Below are positions 41,604 to 50,306 of a stretch of 64,000 nt of DNA, one piece after another. Location: the NCBI RefSeq assembly GCF_010119205.1, contig NZ_WRXM01000001.1, forward strand, positions 1,674,001 through 1,738,000. Direction: 5' to 3'. The stretch is from Haloarcula limicola (GTDB taxonomy: Archaea; Halobacteriota; Halobacteria; Halobacteriales; Haloarculaceae). The position numbers were made by a program, and so were the translations under genes. How positions within the stretch are numbered: the stretch's first letter is position 1; the number at the start of each line of letters is the position of its first letter. The notes under the pieces were generated by a model. It had not been told where the DNA came from, ran no database searches, and saw only the letters and a program-made list of their open reading frames with translations.

Positions 41604-42020
41604 ATGCGCCTCGACAGGCGGACTGTCTCCGTCTCGGCTCTCCTCATTGCCCTGACGGCCCTCGCCGGCGTCGTCCTCTACCCGCGACTGCCGGCCAAGG
41701 TAGCGATCCACTTCTCGGCGTCGGGGACACCCGACAATTACGTCTCGAAGGCGGTCGCAGTCACGCTGTTGCCCGCACTCATGCTCGCGACGCTGTGTCT
41801 CATCGAGGTCGCGATGCGCGCGGACCCGCCCGACGATCCGCGTACGGGTGCCGTCGTCACGGTCGCCACGATGGCGCTCATGGCGGCCGTCCACGGGTTG
41901 GTCCTGGCGTGGAATCTCAGTTATCCGGTGCCGTTCGACCTCGTCCTCCTCGGCGTGGCCGTCTGGACGGTGGCCGTCTGCGGGTACGCGGTTCGCCGCG
42001 AGGGGTTGAATCTCGGCTGA
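41604..42020 (+). CDS. DUF1648-type membrane protein
   Basis: A 138-residue membrane protein with four helices. The motif LPAKVAIHFSASGTPDNYVS after the first helix is the DUF1648 signature ("P-x-x-I-P-x-H-F/W-x-x-x-G-x-x-D" form). The fold occurs alone or in SdpI-like immunity proteins. ATG 41604 lies just before the Lys/Arg-rich entry to helix 1. Confidence 0.82.
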   Translation: MRLDRRTVSVSALLIALTALAGVVLYPRLPAKVAIHFSASGTPDNYVSKAVAVTLLPALMLATLCLIEVAMRADPPDDPRTGAVVTVATMALMAAVHGLVLAWNLSYPVPFDLVLLGVAVWTVAVCGYAVRREGLNLG

Positions 42021-42038
42021 TGCTCACTCCGTTCGCCG

Positions 42039-42992
42039 TTACTCGCCACGTGGAAGGTCCACTTCTTCCCCATCCGCGTAGACGGTCGGTTCCGTCAGGA
42101 TGCCGTCCAGGTGGATGGGCGCGTGGGTGTCGCCACCGATGGCGTGGTCGTCGCCGATGGCGATGTGGACGGTACCGCCCGCCTTCTCGTCTAAGAGAAC
42201 GGAGCCGACCAGTTCGGTGACGGCGACGTTGGTGCCGATGCCCAGCTCCGCGAGGTTGTAGGCGTCCCGCCCGACCTCCTCGGCGGCCGTCTCGATCTGG
42301 CCGCGGATCTCGTCGTCGCTGACGTCGGTGACGTAGCCGTCCTCGACCTCGAAAGAGAGTTCGAGGCCGTCGAGTTTCCCGTGCGGGCGCATCGTCCCGT
42401 CGACGACGAAGGTGCCGTCGGCCGTCTCGGGGGCGAGAAACACCTCGCCCGCGGGGAGGTTCGACATCGCGCCGGGCTCGTGGACGATGCCCGTATCGAG
42501 GTTCCACTCCCGCGAGCCGACGCCGAAGGTGATGTCCGTGCCCTGCGGCGAGGTGACGCGGATCTCCTCGGCCCCCTCGACCTGTGCGAGAACGTCCTCG
42601 CAGTGCTGGCGGATGGCCTCGTAGTCGGCGTCTAATCCCATCCGGAAGACGTCTTCCGTGATGCCGGGGAGCGTGGCGACGCGAGCGCCGGCGGCGTTGG
42701 CCTCGCTTCTGGCCTCGGTGTGGGTCAGGCTCTTGGTCGTCGGCGCGAGCACCACGTCGGCGGCCTTCATCGCCCCGGCGACGGGAGCCGGCGGTTCCTC
42801 GCCGTGTTGGTTCCCCGGCGGGTAGCGCAGAATGATGGTGTCGTCGGTTATCTCGCCGGCGACGCGGTAGAGCGCCTCGCCGATGGCCTCGCGCTCGTCG
42901 TCGGTGACGATCGCACAGGACTCGTCGGCCCGTAGGTTCATGCACTGTTCGACCGCCGTCTCGGCCGGCGCGCGAAGCGAAGCGTCGTCCAT
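42039..42992 (-). CDS. M29-like aminopeptidase family protein
   Basis: A 317-residue M29-related protein, shorter than the one at 18429 in its N-terminal cap. Metal-site elements are kept: [11 protein letters not shown] (Glu), [21 protein letters not shown] (His, quoted in part as GGTVHIAIG), and APIHLDGIL (His-x-Asp). It is likely a leucyl aminopeptidase-type enzyme. ATG 42992 gives MDDASLR; it is divergent from gapB with a 166-base shared promoter region. Confidence 0.85.
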   Translation of the reverse strand: MDDASLRAPAETAVEQCMNLRADESCAIVTDDEREAIGEALYRVAGEITDDTIILRYPPGNQHGEEPPAPVAGAMKAADVVLAPTTKSLTHTEARSEANAAGARVATLPGITEDVFRMGLDADYEAIRQHCEDVLAQVEGAEEIRVTSPQGTDITFGVGSREWNLDTGIVHEPGAMSNLPAGEVFLAPETADGTFVVDGTMRPHGKLDGLELSFEVEDGYVTDVSDDEIRGQIETAAEEVGRDAYNLAELGIGTNVAVTELVGSVLLDEKAGGTVHIAIGDDHAIGGDTHAPIHLDGILTEPTVYADGEEVDLPRGE

Positions 42993-43158
42993 ATCACCGG
43001 GTCGGTCCCCCGTCGGATTAACTCTTGGTGGCCCGCCGTCTCCCCGCCGTGTGCGGGTTAATAGCACGGTTTTCGGCGAGAAGAGTACAACTATCCGAGT
43101 TAATTTCTTCTTCTTATCTACCGCAAAGAATATACTCCGGCCGCGAGAACAGGTGGGT
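42993..43158. promoter_or_regulatory. shared promoter region of M29 gene and GAPDH gene
   Basis: A/T-rich segments stand out against the GC background: GAGTTAATTTC (about 43098-43108), CTTATCTACC, and AAAGAATATACTCC (43126-43139), the last 20-33 bases before the GAPDH ATG and the best TATA candidate. Toward the M29 gene, GTTAATAGC (43057-43065) or GGATTAAC (43014-43022) could serve. AGGTGGGT just before 43159 is a possible ribosome-binding site. Confidence 0.5.
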
Positions 43159-44223
43159 ATGCTCCACGTGGGCATCAACGGCTTCGGCACCATCGGCAAG
43201 CGAGTCGCCGACGCGGTGCGCACACAGCCGGACATGACTGTCGCTGGCGTCGCCAAACGGTCCCCGAACTTCGAAGCTACCATCGCACATGACCGCGGAT
43301 ACAACCTCTACGCTGCAGACGGGCAGGCCCCGTTCGACGGTGCCGGACTGACGACCGCCGGGACGGTCCACGACATGGTCGAGGCCAGCGACGTCGTGGT
43401 CGATACCACGCCAGGCGGCGTGGGCGCGACCAACGCCTCGCTGTACGAGGAACACGACACGCCCGCGATCTTCCAGGGCGGCGAGGACCCCGACGTGGCC
43501 GACGTGAGCTTCAACGCCCGCGCGAACTACGACGCCGCGGTCGGTGCCGACACCGCTCGCGTAGTTTCGTGCAACACGACCGGACTCTCGCGCCTGCTCG
43601 CGCCGCTCCGGGAGAGCTACGGCGTCGAGAAGGCGCGCATCACGCTCGTCCGCCGGGGCGGTGACCCCGGCCAGACGTCGCGCGGCCCGATCAACGACAC
43701 ACTGCCGGACCCCGTCGAGATCCCGTCTCACCACGGTCCCGACGTCCAGACGGTCTTCCCCGACCTCGACATCGACACGATGGGGATGAAAGTGCCGACG
43801 ACGCAGATGCACACCCACAGCGTCAACGTCACGCTCGACTCCGAACCGACTTCCGAGGAGGTCCTGGACCTCCTCGGCCGGGAGACGCGGCTGTTCCTCG
43901 TCCCGGAGACCCTCGGCATCGACGGCGCGGGCAAGATCAAGGAGTACACTCGCGACGCCGGCCGCCCGCGCGGCGACGTCTGGGAGAACTGTATCTGGGC
44001 CGAATCGGTCACCGTCGAGGGCCGGGACCTCTATCTGTTCCAGGCCATCCACCAAGAGGCCGACGTGGTCCCCGAGAACATCGACGCCGTCCGCGCGCTC
44101 TCGGAGCGGACCGCGAGCGCCGAGCAGAGCATCGAGCGCACCAACGACGCCCTCGGCGTCGGCCGCGGCCTCGTCCAGCACGAGGGAGAGATCCGCCGGG
44201 CCGAAAACGTCGCCGACGACTGA
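43159..44223 (+). CDS. gapB: type II glyceraldehyde-3-phosphate dehydrogenase (archaeal)
   Basis: A 354-residue archaeal GAPDH (type II). Rossmann motif [17 protein letters not shown], then [13 protein letters not shown], catalytic Cys138 in [13 protein letters not shown], and HTHSVNVTL in the substrate region. In haloarchaea this enzyme serves mainly gluconeogenesis, with a bacterial-type GAPDH in glycolysis; that split is known for the group and not visible here. ATG 43159 starts [10 protein letters not shown]. It stands alone after a strong A/T-rich promoter region. Confidence 0.95.
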   Translation: MLHVGINGFGTIGKRVADAVRTQPDMTVAGVAKRSPNFEATIAHDRGYNLYAADGQAPFDGAGLTTAGTVHDMVEASDVVVDTTPGGVGATNASLYEEHDTPAIFQGGEDPDVADVSFNARANYDAAVGADTARVVSCNTTGLSRLLAPLRESYGVEKARITLVRRGGDPGQTSRGPINDTLPDPVEIPSHHGPDVQTVFPDLDIDTMGMKVPTTQMHTHSVNVTLDSEPTSEEVLDLLGRETRLFLVPETLGIDGAGKIKEYTRDAGRPRGDVWENCIWAESVTVEGRDLYLFQAIHQEADVVPENIDAVRALSERTASAEQSIERTNDALGVGRGLVQHEGEIRRAENVADD

Positions 44224-44265
44224 GTCACGCCGGTCTCGACTTCGATTCTCGCGTCGCCGTTCGGT

Positions 44266-44757
44266 CTACTCCAGTTCGTGAAAGGTCACGTCGCCGGTAT
44301 CGGTGTCCAGCGTCGCCACCGAGAAGTCGTCGGGGGCCGGCGGGATGCCGATGCCGCCGGGGTTGATTCGGGTCGTCCCCTCGTACTCTTCGGCCCCCCG
44401 GTCGTGGGTGTGGCCGGTGAACACGTAGTCGTAGGTCCCACACTCGATGAGGGCGTCCACGATGGCACCGCTCGTCCCGTGGTAGACGGCCACCTCGGCA
44501 CCGTCGAGGGTCAGTTCGCCCATCTCGCCCATGTAGGTCCCGAACTCCTCGACCGCCGACTGGAGGTCCCACTCGCCGTCGTTGTTGCCTCGGACGGCGT
44601 AGAACTCCCAGTCGCCGTCCCACGGCGTCGCGGAGAACGGGGCGACGAAGTCCCCGCAGTGGACGACCGTCTCGACGCCGGCGTCGGCGAAGGTATCCAC
44701 GGCGGCGTCGACTAACCCGGTGTTGTCGTGCGTATCTGAGACGATTCCGACCTGCAT
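44266..44757 (-). CDS. YfcE/MJ0936-type metallophosphoesterase
   Basis: A 163-residue calcineurin-like phosphoesterase with all metal-binding motifs: GIVSDTHDN (D-x-H), VVHCGDF (GD), VRGNNDG (GNxD), VYHGTSG (usually GH, here HG) and FTGHTHDRG (GHTH). It hydrolyses phosphodiesters such as those of nucleotides in vitro. ATG 44757. It is convergent with the GAPDH gene. Confidence 0.92.
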   Translation of the reverse strand: MQVGIVSDTHDNTGLVDAAVDTFADAGVETVVHCGDFVAPFSATPWDGDWEFYAVRGNNDGEWDLQSAVEEFGTYMGEMGELTLDGAEVAVYHGTSGAIVDALIECGTYDYVFTGHTHDRGAEEYEGTTRINPGGIGIPPAPDDFSVATLDTDTGDVTFHELE

Positions 44758-44814
44758 AGACGGGCGTTCAGCCGGGGGTCACAAGAACGTACTCCCTGCA
44801 CCGGGCCGACCCTA

Positions 44815-45534
44815 TCAGTCGTCGGAGGTCGCCGGCGACCGCTGCCCGTCGGCGTCGGCCGACCGCCGGGCTCGGACGTAGTCGGTGAAGTTCTCGAAGA
44901 GGCGCTTGGTGTCACAGGCCGCCCGGTAGTTCTCCTCGGTGATGCCGTCTAAGACGCCCTGAATCCGCTCGTCGGGGAGGTCCTTCCCCTTCGTCACCGA
45001 CTCGGCGGTCTCGGTGTCGTACTCCGGGTGGAACTGGACGGCGAAGACGTCGCCCTTCCGGAAGCCGTGGACGCCGTAGTCGTTCTCGGCGAACCGCTCG
45101 GCCCCCGGCGGGAGTTCGGCGACGTGGTCGGAGTGGGTGGTGAAGGCGGTGAAGGACTCCGAGACGCCGTCGAGCAGCGGGCTCTCTCCGGTGTGGTCGA
45201 TAGTCCGATACCCGATCTCGTACTCGTCCATCGGTTCGACGCGGCCGCCGAGGGCCTGTGCGAGCAGTTGGTGGCCAAAACAGACGCCCAGCACCGGCAG
45301 TCCGTGGTCGATGGCATCGCTGACCCATCCCTCGAGGGCGGTGATCCACTCCTCGTCCCAGTAGGCCGACGCGCGCGAGCCCGTGACGACGCAGGCGTCG
45401 AACGCGAAGGAGTCGGGTAGTTCGCGTTCGGTGGCGTCGTACTCCACGAGGTCGGCGTCGAGCTCCCGGCGGAAGTTCCGTCGGTTGTCCTCGCCGTCGT
45501 GGGCCGCGTTCAGTAGCGCGATGCGCAGACTCAT
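44815..45534 (-). CDS. class I glutamine amidotransferase
   Basis: A 239-residue GATase1 protein like the GMP synthase-type stand-alone amidotransferases (GuaA-N/YfeJ-like). Catalytic Cys in LGVCFGHQLLA (~92), His-Glu pair in VQFHPEYD (~178-183). It hydrolyses glutamine to ammonia or removes gamma-glutamyl groups for an unknown partner. The acidic tail (~220-239) is extra. No synthetase domain is near. Confidence 0.9.
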   Translation of the reverse strand: MSLRIALLNAAHDGEDNRRNFRRELDADLVEYDATERELPDSFAFDACVVTGSRASAYWDEEWITALEGWVSDAIDHGLPVLGVCFGHQLLAQALGGRVEPMDEYEIGYRTIDHTGESPLLDGVSESFTAFTTHSDHVAELPPGAERFAENDYGVHGFRKGDVFAVQFHPEYDTETAESVTKGKDLPDERIQGVLDGITEENYRAACDTKRLFENFTDYVRARRSADADGQRSPATSDD

Positions 45535-45592
45535 CGTTCCAAGTCAATCTGTCGAGCGTGATAAGCCTTCTATCTCCCCGAAGTTCTGCCGC

Positions 45593-46030
45593 TCATTCGG
45601 AGACCGACCGCAGGCCGACCAGCGCGAGCGTCCCGTACCCGACCGCGACGGCCGCGAGTCTCGGCTGCCACGTCGTCAGGAACCACGGGACTGCGAGGCC
45701 GTAGGCCAGACCCAGTAGCCCGCCGGTGGCCGTTCGGACCGTGTTCCTCCCGCGATGGCCTGTGAATGTCGTGAGCGCCCAGTCGACGAGCGCCGGGAGC
45801 GGTCCGAGCGCGACGACGGGGAACCACGCGCCGGGAGCGACGCCGAGGCGGAAGGCGAGGACACCGAGAGCGATGCCGGGATAGATACCCGAACAGCGCG
45901 CACAGACGAGAATCGTCCGTCCGGCGACGGGCAGGCGGTGACACCGGTAGCGCTCGTCGGCGGCGTGATGGGAGAGAAGGTACGGGGCCGTCGCGGCGAG
46001 CCCGCGTCGCAGTTCGCGTCGGCGCGACAT
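45593..46030 (-). CDS. DUF2085 membrane protein
   Basis: A 145-residue membrane protein of the DUF2085 family. The N-terminal half has the family motif CHRL...VCARCSGIYPG with conserved Cys residues (YRCHRLP, CARC), followed by three membrane helices. The cysteines may hold a metal or be redox active; no function is known. Its start is one base from the next gene's stop, so the two are probably one operon. Confidence 0.85.
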   Translation of the reverse strand: MSRRRELRRGLAATAPYLLSHHAADERYRCHRLPVAGRTILVCARCSGIYPGIALGVLAFRLGVAPGAWFPVVALGPLPALVDWALTTFTGHRGRNTVRTATGGLLGLAYGLAVPWFLTTWQPRLAAVAVGYGTLALVGLRSVSE

Positions 46031-46031
46031 C

Positions 46032-46538
46032 TCAGTCCCGGTCGACGTACTGGCGCTGGAACTCCTCGTCGGTCTTGGTCAGATAGATGATCCCCTCGAC
46101 GATTCCGGCGATGCCGGGCAGCCCGGTCCAGAAGAGACAGAGATAGAGGACGCCGAACGTCGTGTTACCCAGATAGAAGTGGTGGACGCCGAAACTCCCC
46201 AGAAGGAGCGCGAAGATGCCCGCCGTGACTCGGTCCTTCTCGCTGGTCGCGGCGGTCGCCGCGCTTCCCTCGACGCCGCCCTGTGACGCGCCACAGTCGG
46301 GGCAGAAGTTGGCGCTCGCGTCGATGACCACGCCACAGGAGCGGCAGTACTTCTCGCCCGGACCCGCCGTCTCGCCGACCGCCGACTCGTCGGCGGCGGT
46401 ATCGCTATCCGTATCGGTGTCAGTATCGGCGTCGTACTCGGCCATCTCGTCGCCGGGCGAGCCGACCGGTCCGTCCTCGTCCGAACTCCGGCCGCCTGAC
46501 GACCGGTCGTCGTCCGCCTCGTCGTCTCGGGGGGACAT
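46032..46538 (-). CDS. zinc-ribbon TM2-domain membrane protein
   Basis: A 168-residue protein with an Asp/Ser/Thr-rich disordered N-terminus (~1-60), a zinc ribbon (YCRSCGVVIDASANFCPDCG, ~63-82) and a TM2 domain (~105-160) with GIFALLLGSFGVHHFYLGN and the two short helices. Such proteins are common in haloarchaea; function unknown. It is followed by the DUF2085 gene. Confidence 0.88.
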   Translation of the reverse strand: MSPRDDEADDDRSSGGRSSDEDGPVGSPGDEMAEYDADTDTDTDSDTAADESAVGETAGPGEKYCRSCGVVIDASANFCPDCGASQGGVEGSAATAATSEKDRVTAGIFALLLGSFGVHHFYLGNTTFGVLYLCLFWTGLPGIAGIVEGIIYLTKTDEEFQRQYVDRD

Positions 46539-46564
46539 ACACCGTTCAATCGGCGCGCCGGCGG

Positions 46565-47341
46565 TTAAAACTCGGGGTCGGCGTGTTCGTCCAGAAACGC
46601 GGTCAGCCGGTCCGTGACGGCCGCCGAGTGCTCGACGAAGCAACAGTGCCGTCCCTCGACGGCCGCGGCGGTCCCCCGCGGGAGGTCCGCGGCCAGCGAC
46701 TCGGCGGCGTCGGCCGGGACCACCGGATCCTCGACGCCGTAGTACAGTTCGGTCGGTTGGGTTATCTCGTACAGCGGCGGCGCGTCGAAGTCGGTCATCG
46801 CCGCGGCCTGCGCCGCGAAGGCGTCGCCCGCGGCGTCCTCCTCGCGTCGCCACTCGGTGATCCGCTCGACGAGAGCCGACGTGCGCTCGCGGAAGGCTGG
46901 CGAGAACGCCCCGTCGAGTGAACTCTCCTCGCCCGCGTCCAGCGAGAGCGAACGGAGCGCCGCCTCGTCTACGTCGCCGCCCGACGCGGCGGTGCAGTAG
47001 AGCGTCAGCGTCCGCGCGCGGCCGTACTCGTGGGCGTACCGGAGCGCGACCATCCCGCCCAGCCCCGCGCCGACGAGGTGGACGCGCCCGACGCCGCGGT
47101 CGGCGAGGACCGCTTCGAGGTCGGCGGCGAGCGTCTCCACGTCGTAGGGGCCGGCCGGCGCGTCGGAGTCGCCGGTTCCCCGCAGGTCCCAGACCAGCGT
47201 CTCGAAGGGGCCGGAGAGCGCGTCGTAGTGCCAGCCCCAGATCCACGCGCCGTAGCCGACGTCGCCGACGAACGCCACCGTGGGGCCGTCGCCGTCGGTC
47301 TCGTAGTGCAGCGACACGCCGCGGTTCGTTGCGGTCGGCAT
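46565..47341 (-). CDS. alpha/beta-hydrolase-fold protein lacking nucleophile
   Basis: A 258-residue alpha/beta-hydrolase fold. Fold landmarks are WDLRGTGDSD (~51-60), HLVGAGLGGMVAL (~88-100), YYGVEDPVVPADAAESL and RHCCFVEHSAAV with the catalytic-type Asp and His. The nucleophile elbow, normally G-x-S-x-G, reads Gly91-Ala-Gly93-Leu-Gly, so the catalytic Ser is absent, and the oxyanion HG loop reads FVGDVGYG. Either it is a non-hydrolytic member or it uses other chemistry. The DNA at the elbow shows no frameshift. It is divergent from the antiporter by 83 bases. Confidence 0.83.
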   Translation of the reverse strand: MPTATNRGVSLHYETDGDGPTVAFVGDVGYGAWIWGWHYDALSGPFETLVWDLRGTGDSDAPAGPYDVETLAADLEAVLADRGVGRVHLVGAGLGGMVALRYAHEYGRARTLTLYCTAASGGDVDEAALRSLSLDAGEESSLDGAFSPAFRERTSALVERITEWRREEDAAGDAFAAQAAAMTDFDAPPLYEITQPTELYYGVEDPVVPADAAESLAADLPRGTAAAVEGRHCCFVEHSAAVTDRLTAFLDEHADPEF

Positions 47342-47424
47342 CGCTCGACGATTGCCCCGGCGACGGGGTGGCTCTTTCGGTCGGAACCGCTTAACACGGC
47401 GGAGAGTGAAGCAATACCAGACCC

Positions 47425-49284
47425 GTGTCCGCCGCAACGTCACTCGTCGGTGCCGTGGTCCTCGTCGCCGGCCTCGGCGTCACGGCACAGCTCGTCGCCG
47501 ACCGATTGCAGGTCCCGAGCGTCGCGTTCCTCCTCGTCGCGGGCGTCGTGGTCGGCCCGGAGGGATTCGGCGTCGTCCGCCCGGAGCTGTTCGGCGAGGC
47601 CGGCCTGCAGACCATCGTCGGCCTCAGCGTCGCCATCATCGTCTTCGAGGGGGCCTTTCACCTCACGGCCGAGCGGGTGAAAGAGGCCTCCCGGGAGGCG
47701 CTCGGGCTCGTCACCGTCGGGGCGCTGGTGTCGCTCGTCGGCACCACGCTCGCCGTGCGCTTCGTCTTCGGCACCACGTGGCCGGTAGCGATGCTGGTCG
47801 GGTCGCTGCTGGTGGCGACCGGGCCGACGGTCATCACGCCCATCATGCAGGTGGTGCCGGTCAGAGACCGGGTCGCGGCGGCCTTAGAGACGGAGGGGAT
47901 CATCAACGACGTCATCGCGGCCATCCTCGCGGTGGCGACCTTCGAGTTCGTCACCACCGCGGCGTCGCCGCTGGTGGTCGTCGAGGCGTTCGTCGCCCGG
48001 CTCGCGGTCGGTATCGGCGTCGGACTGTTGGTCGGCGGACTCGCCGCGCTCCTGCTCCGTCGGCTGTCGCTCTCGCGGGACAACGCGCCCCAGAACGCCC
48101 GGTTGGTCGTCCTGACGGCGGCGCTGGCGGCCTTCGCCGTCGCCAACGCGTGGCTCACCGAGGCGGGCATCGCGGCGGCGGCCGCGGCCGGTCTCGTCCT
48201 CGGGAACGCCGACATCCCCCACGAGGACGTGGTCGCGGAGTTCAAGGGCGGGGTCACGGTGTTCGTCCTCTCGTTCGTCTTCGTCGTCCTCGCGGCGCTG
48301 CTCTCGATCGACGACCTGCGGGCGCTCGGCGTCGGCGGGCTGCTCGTCGTCGTCGCCGTCGTCGCGCTCGTCCGCCTCCCCGGCGCGTTCCTCTCGACGG
48401 TCGGCGGGTCGATGACGAGAAACGAGCGGCTGTTCGTCGGCCTCGTCGGGCCGCGCGGCATCGTCCCGGCCAGCGTCGCCACGCTGTTCGCCATCGAGCT
48501 GCGGCCGACGAACCCCGAGGCCGCGACGGTGCTGGTCGGGACCGTCTTCTCGGTCATCTTCGCGACCGTCATGTTTCAAGCCAGTCTGGCCCGTCACCTC
48601 GCGCAGGCGCTGGATATCGTGCCAACCACCACACTCATCGTCGGCGCCGGCCGCGTCGGCACGGAACTCGCGGACCGGTTCGAGGCCCGCGGCGAGGAGG
48701 CCGTACTCGTCGACCGCGACTCGGACGCCGTCGAGCGGGCGCGCGCCGAGGGCCACCGCGTGGTCCACGGCGACGCGACGGACACCGCGACGCTCGACGC
48801 CGCCGACGCCGACCGCGCCGGCGTCGTCGTGGCCGCGACGGCCGACGACGACGTGAACCTGCTGGTCGCTCAGCTCGCGGCGACCCGGTTCGACGTGGAG
48901 AACGTCGTCGCGCGGGCGAACCGGCCGGACAACCTCGCGGCGTTCGAGGACCTGGACGTCGAACCGATCTCGGCCGGCTTCGCGGTGGCCGACGCCATCG
49001 ACGACGCCATCGAGCGGCCCGCGCTGAGCCACTGGCTCGCCGACGCGACCCGGACCGGCGACGTCCTCGAAGTCGAACTGCGGAACGACGCGCTCGTCGG
49101 CCGGCCCGTCGGGGAAGTCACGGCTGACCTCCCCGACGGCTCGCTGGTGGCGATGGTGAGCCGGGACGGACAAGACCGGGTCCCCGACGGCGAGTTCACG
49201 CTCGACAGCGGCGACCACCTCACGCTGGTCTGTGAGACCAACGACGCGATGCGGACCGCGCGCCGGCTGTGTCAGGGCGAGTGA
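47425..49284 (+). CDS. CPA1 cation:proton antiporter with TrkA (RCK) domains
   Basis: A 619-residue protein. Residues ~1-395 form about 12 membrane helices of an NhaP-type antiporter; the ion-binding segments read LVATGPTVITPIM and ETEGIINDVIAAIL (Asn-Asp pair of helix 6), with VGPRGIVPASVATL later. A soluble TrkA-N Rossmann domain follows (IVGAGRVGTELADRF, ~409-540), then TrkA-C (~545-615). Such RCK-bearing antiporters are gated by nucleotide. They exchange Na+ or K+ for H+, important for a salt-in halophile. GTG start at 47425. Confidence 0.92.
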   Translation: MSAATSLVGAVVLVAGLGVTAQLVADRLQVPSVAFLLVAGVVVGPEGFGVVRPELFGEAGLQTIVGLSVAIIVFEGAFHLTAERVKEASREALGLVTVGALVSLVGTTLAVRFVFGTTWPVAMLVGSLLVATGPTVITPIMQVVPVRDRVAAALETEGIINDVIAAILAVATFEFVTTAASPLVVVEAFVARLAVGIGVGLLVGGLAALLLRRLSLSRDNAPQNARLVVLTAALAAFAVANAWLTEAGIAAAAAAGLVLGNADIPHEDVVAEFKGGVTVFVLSFVFVVLAALLSIDDLRALGVGGLLVVVAVVALVRLPGAFLSTVGGSMTRNERLFVGLVGPRGIVPASVATLFAIELRPTNPEAATVLVGTVFSVIFATVMFQASLARHLAQALDIVPTTTLIVGAGRVGTELADRFEARGEEAVLVDRDSDAVERARAEGHRVVHGDATDTATLDAADADRAGVVVAATADDDVNLLVAQLAATRFDVENVVARANRPDNLAAFEDLDVEPISAGFAVADAIDDAIERPALSHWLADATRTGDVLEVELRNDALVGRPVGEVTADLPDGSLVAMVSRDGQDRVPDGEFTLDSGDHLTLVCETNDAMRTARRLCQGE

Positions 49285-49315
49285 ACCGACGCTCGCGGTG
49301 AGAGAGAACGGCCGG

Positions 49316-50233
49316 TCAGGGCGACCGAGCAGGGACCGTCTCGGTCGCCGTCGTCCGCGCCGAATCGTCGGCGTCGGGGGCGATCTTGGGAACGGTTCCC
49401 GCCTCGGCGGCCGCCCGGTACTGATACCCCCAGAAGGCAGCGAAGACGTAGCTCGCGTACGTCGAGACGAACACCGGGCCGACCAGCGTCAGGAGCGACG
49501 CCACCCAGAGCATCGTCGCCGCGAACCCGAGAACGAGCGAGCCCGCGAACGCGGCCAGATAGTGCGTCGATAGGGCGAACGCGCCGGCGTAGCGGCCGGT
49601 GAACGCCCGAGTGATTCGCCCCGTCACCGCGTAGGCGGTCAGCACCGCCGGCGTGACGTAGAGGCCCGCGAGCGCCGTCAGCGCCACCGCGAAGTCCGAG
49701 AGGGGACCAGCGAGGCCAGCCTGTTCCGTCACCGCCGCGACGGTCGCGCCGACGACGGCGGTGACGACGGCGAGGACGGCCGTCGCGACGGCCAGCCGCA
49801 GGCCGTCGACGAACAGGCGGCCGAACTCGTCGAACTCCGGGGGGTCCGCCCGCCCGTTCGCGGCCCACTCGATCAGACGGAAGACGTAGCCGTACGTGAA
49901 CAGGCCGACGAACGGGATCACCGCCCCGAGGAGCGCGACGATGCTCCCCAGCAGGAACGGCTCGTAGCCGGCCCGAGAGGGGTAGTACAGCCCGAACGAG
50001 AGACTGCCGCGCTCGTAGGGGCCGGCGTCCCCCTCGGCCGTCGCGTCGCGTTCGCCGGCCATGTCGACCCGTCGGCGCGACTCGGTCGTCTCGCGGGTAT
50101 CGGCGATTTCCCCGGATTCGACGGCGTCGGCCCCGGCGGCCTCGTCGCTCGGTTCGTGCCGTTCGAGCCCGCACTGCGGACAGAAGGCGTCGGTGGTCGA
50201 TACGGCGGCCCCGCAGGCCGTACAGTGGGGCAT
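49316..50233 (-). CDS. zinc-ribbon DUF4013 membrane protein
   Basis: A 305-residue protein with an N-terminal zinc ribbon (CTACGAAVSTTDAFCPQCG, ~4-22), an acidic linker, and a DUF4013-like membrane region (~75-285) with about six helices; GSIVALLGAVIPFVGLFTYG, LAVATAVLAVVTAVVG and AVTGRITRAFTGRYAGAF are typical. Unknown function. It is convergent with the antiporter. Confidence 0.85.
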   Translation of the reverse strand: MPHCTACGAAVSTTDAFCPQCGLERHEPSDEAAGADAVESGEIADTRETTESRRRVDMAGERDATAEGDAGPYERGSLSFGLYYPSRAGYEPFLLGSIVALLGAVIPFVGLFTYGYVFRLIEWAANGRADPPEFDEFGRLFVDGLRLAVATAVLAVVTAVVGATVAAVTEQAGLAGPLSDFAVALTALAGLYVTPAVLTAYAVTGRITRAFTGRYAGAFALSTHYLAAFAGSLVLGFAATMLWVASLLTLVGPVFVSTYASYVFAAFWGYQYRAAAEAGTVPKIAPDADDSARTTATETVPARSP

Positions 50234-50306
50234 ACACTCGGCGATTCGACCGGCGAGAACATCGTTCTTTCGACGCGACAGGTCACGCCGCTGGTGCGAA
50301 CCCCGC

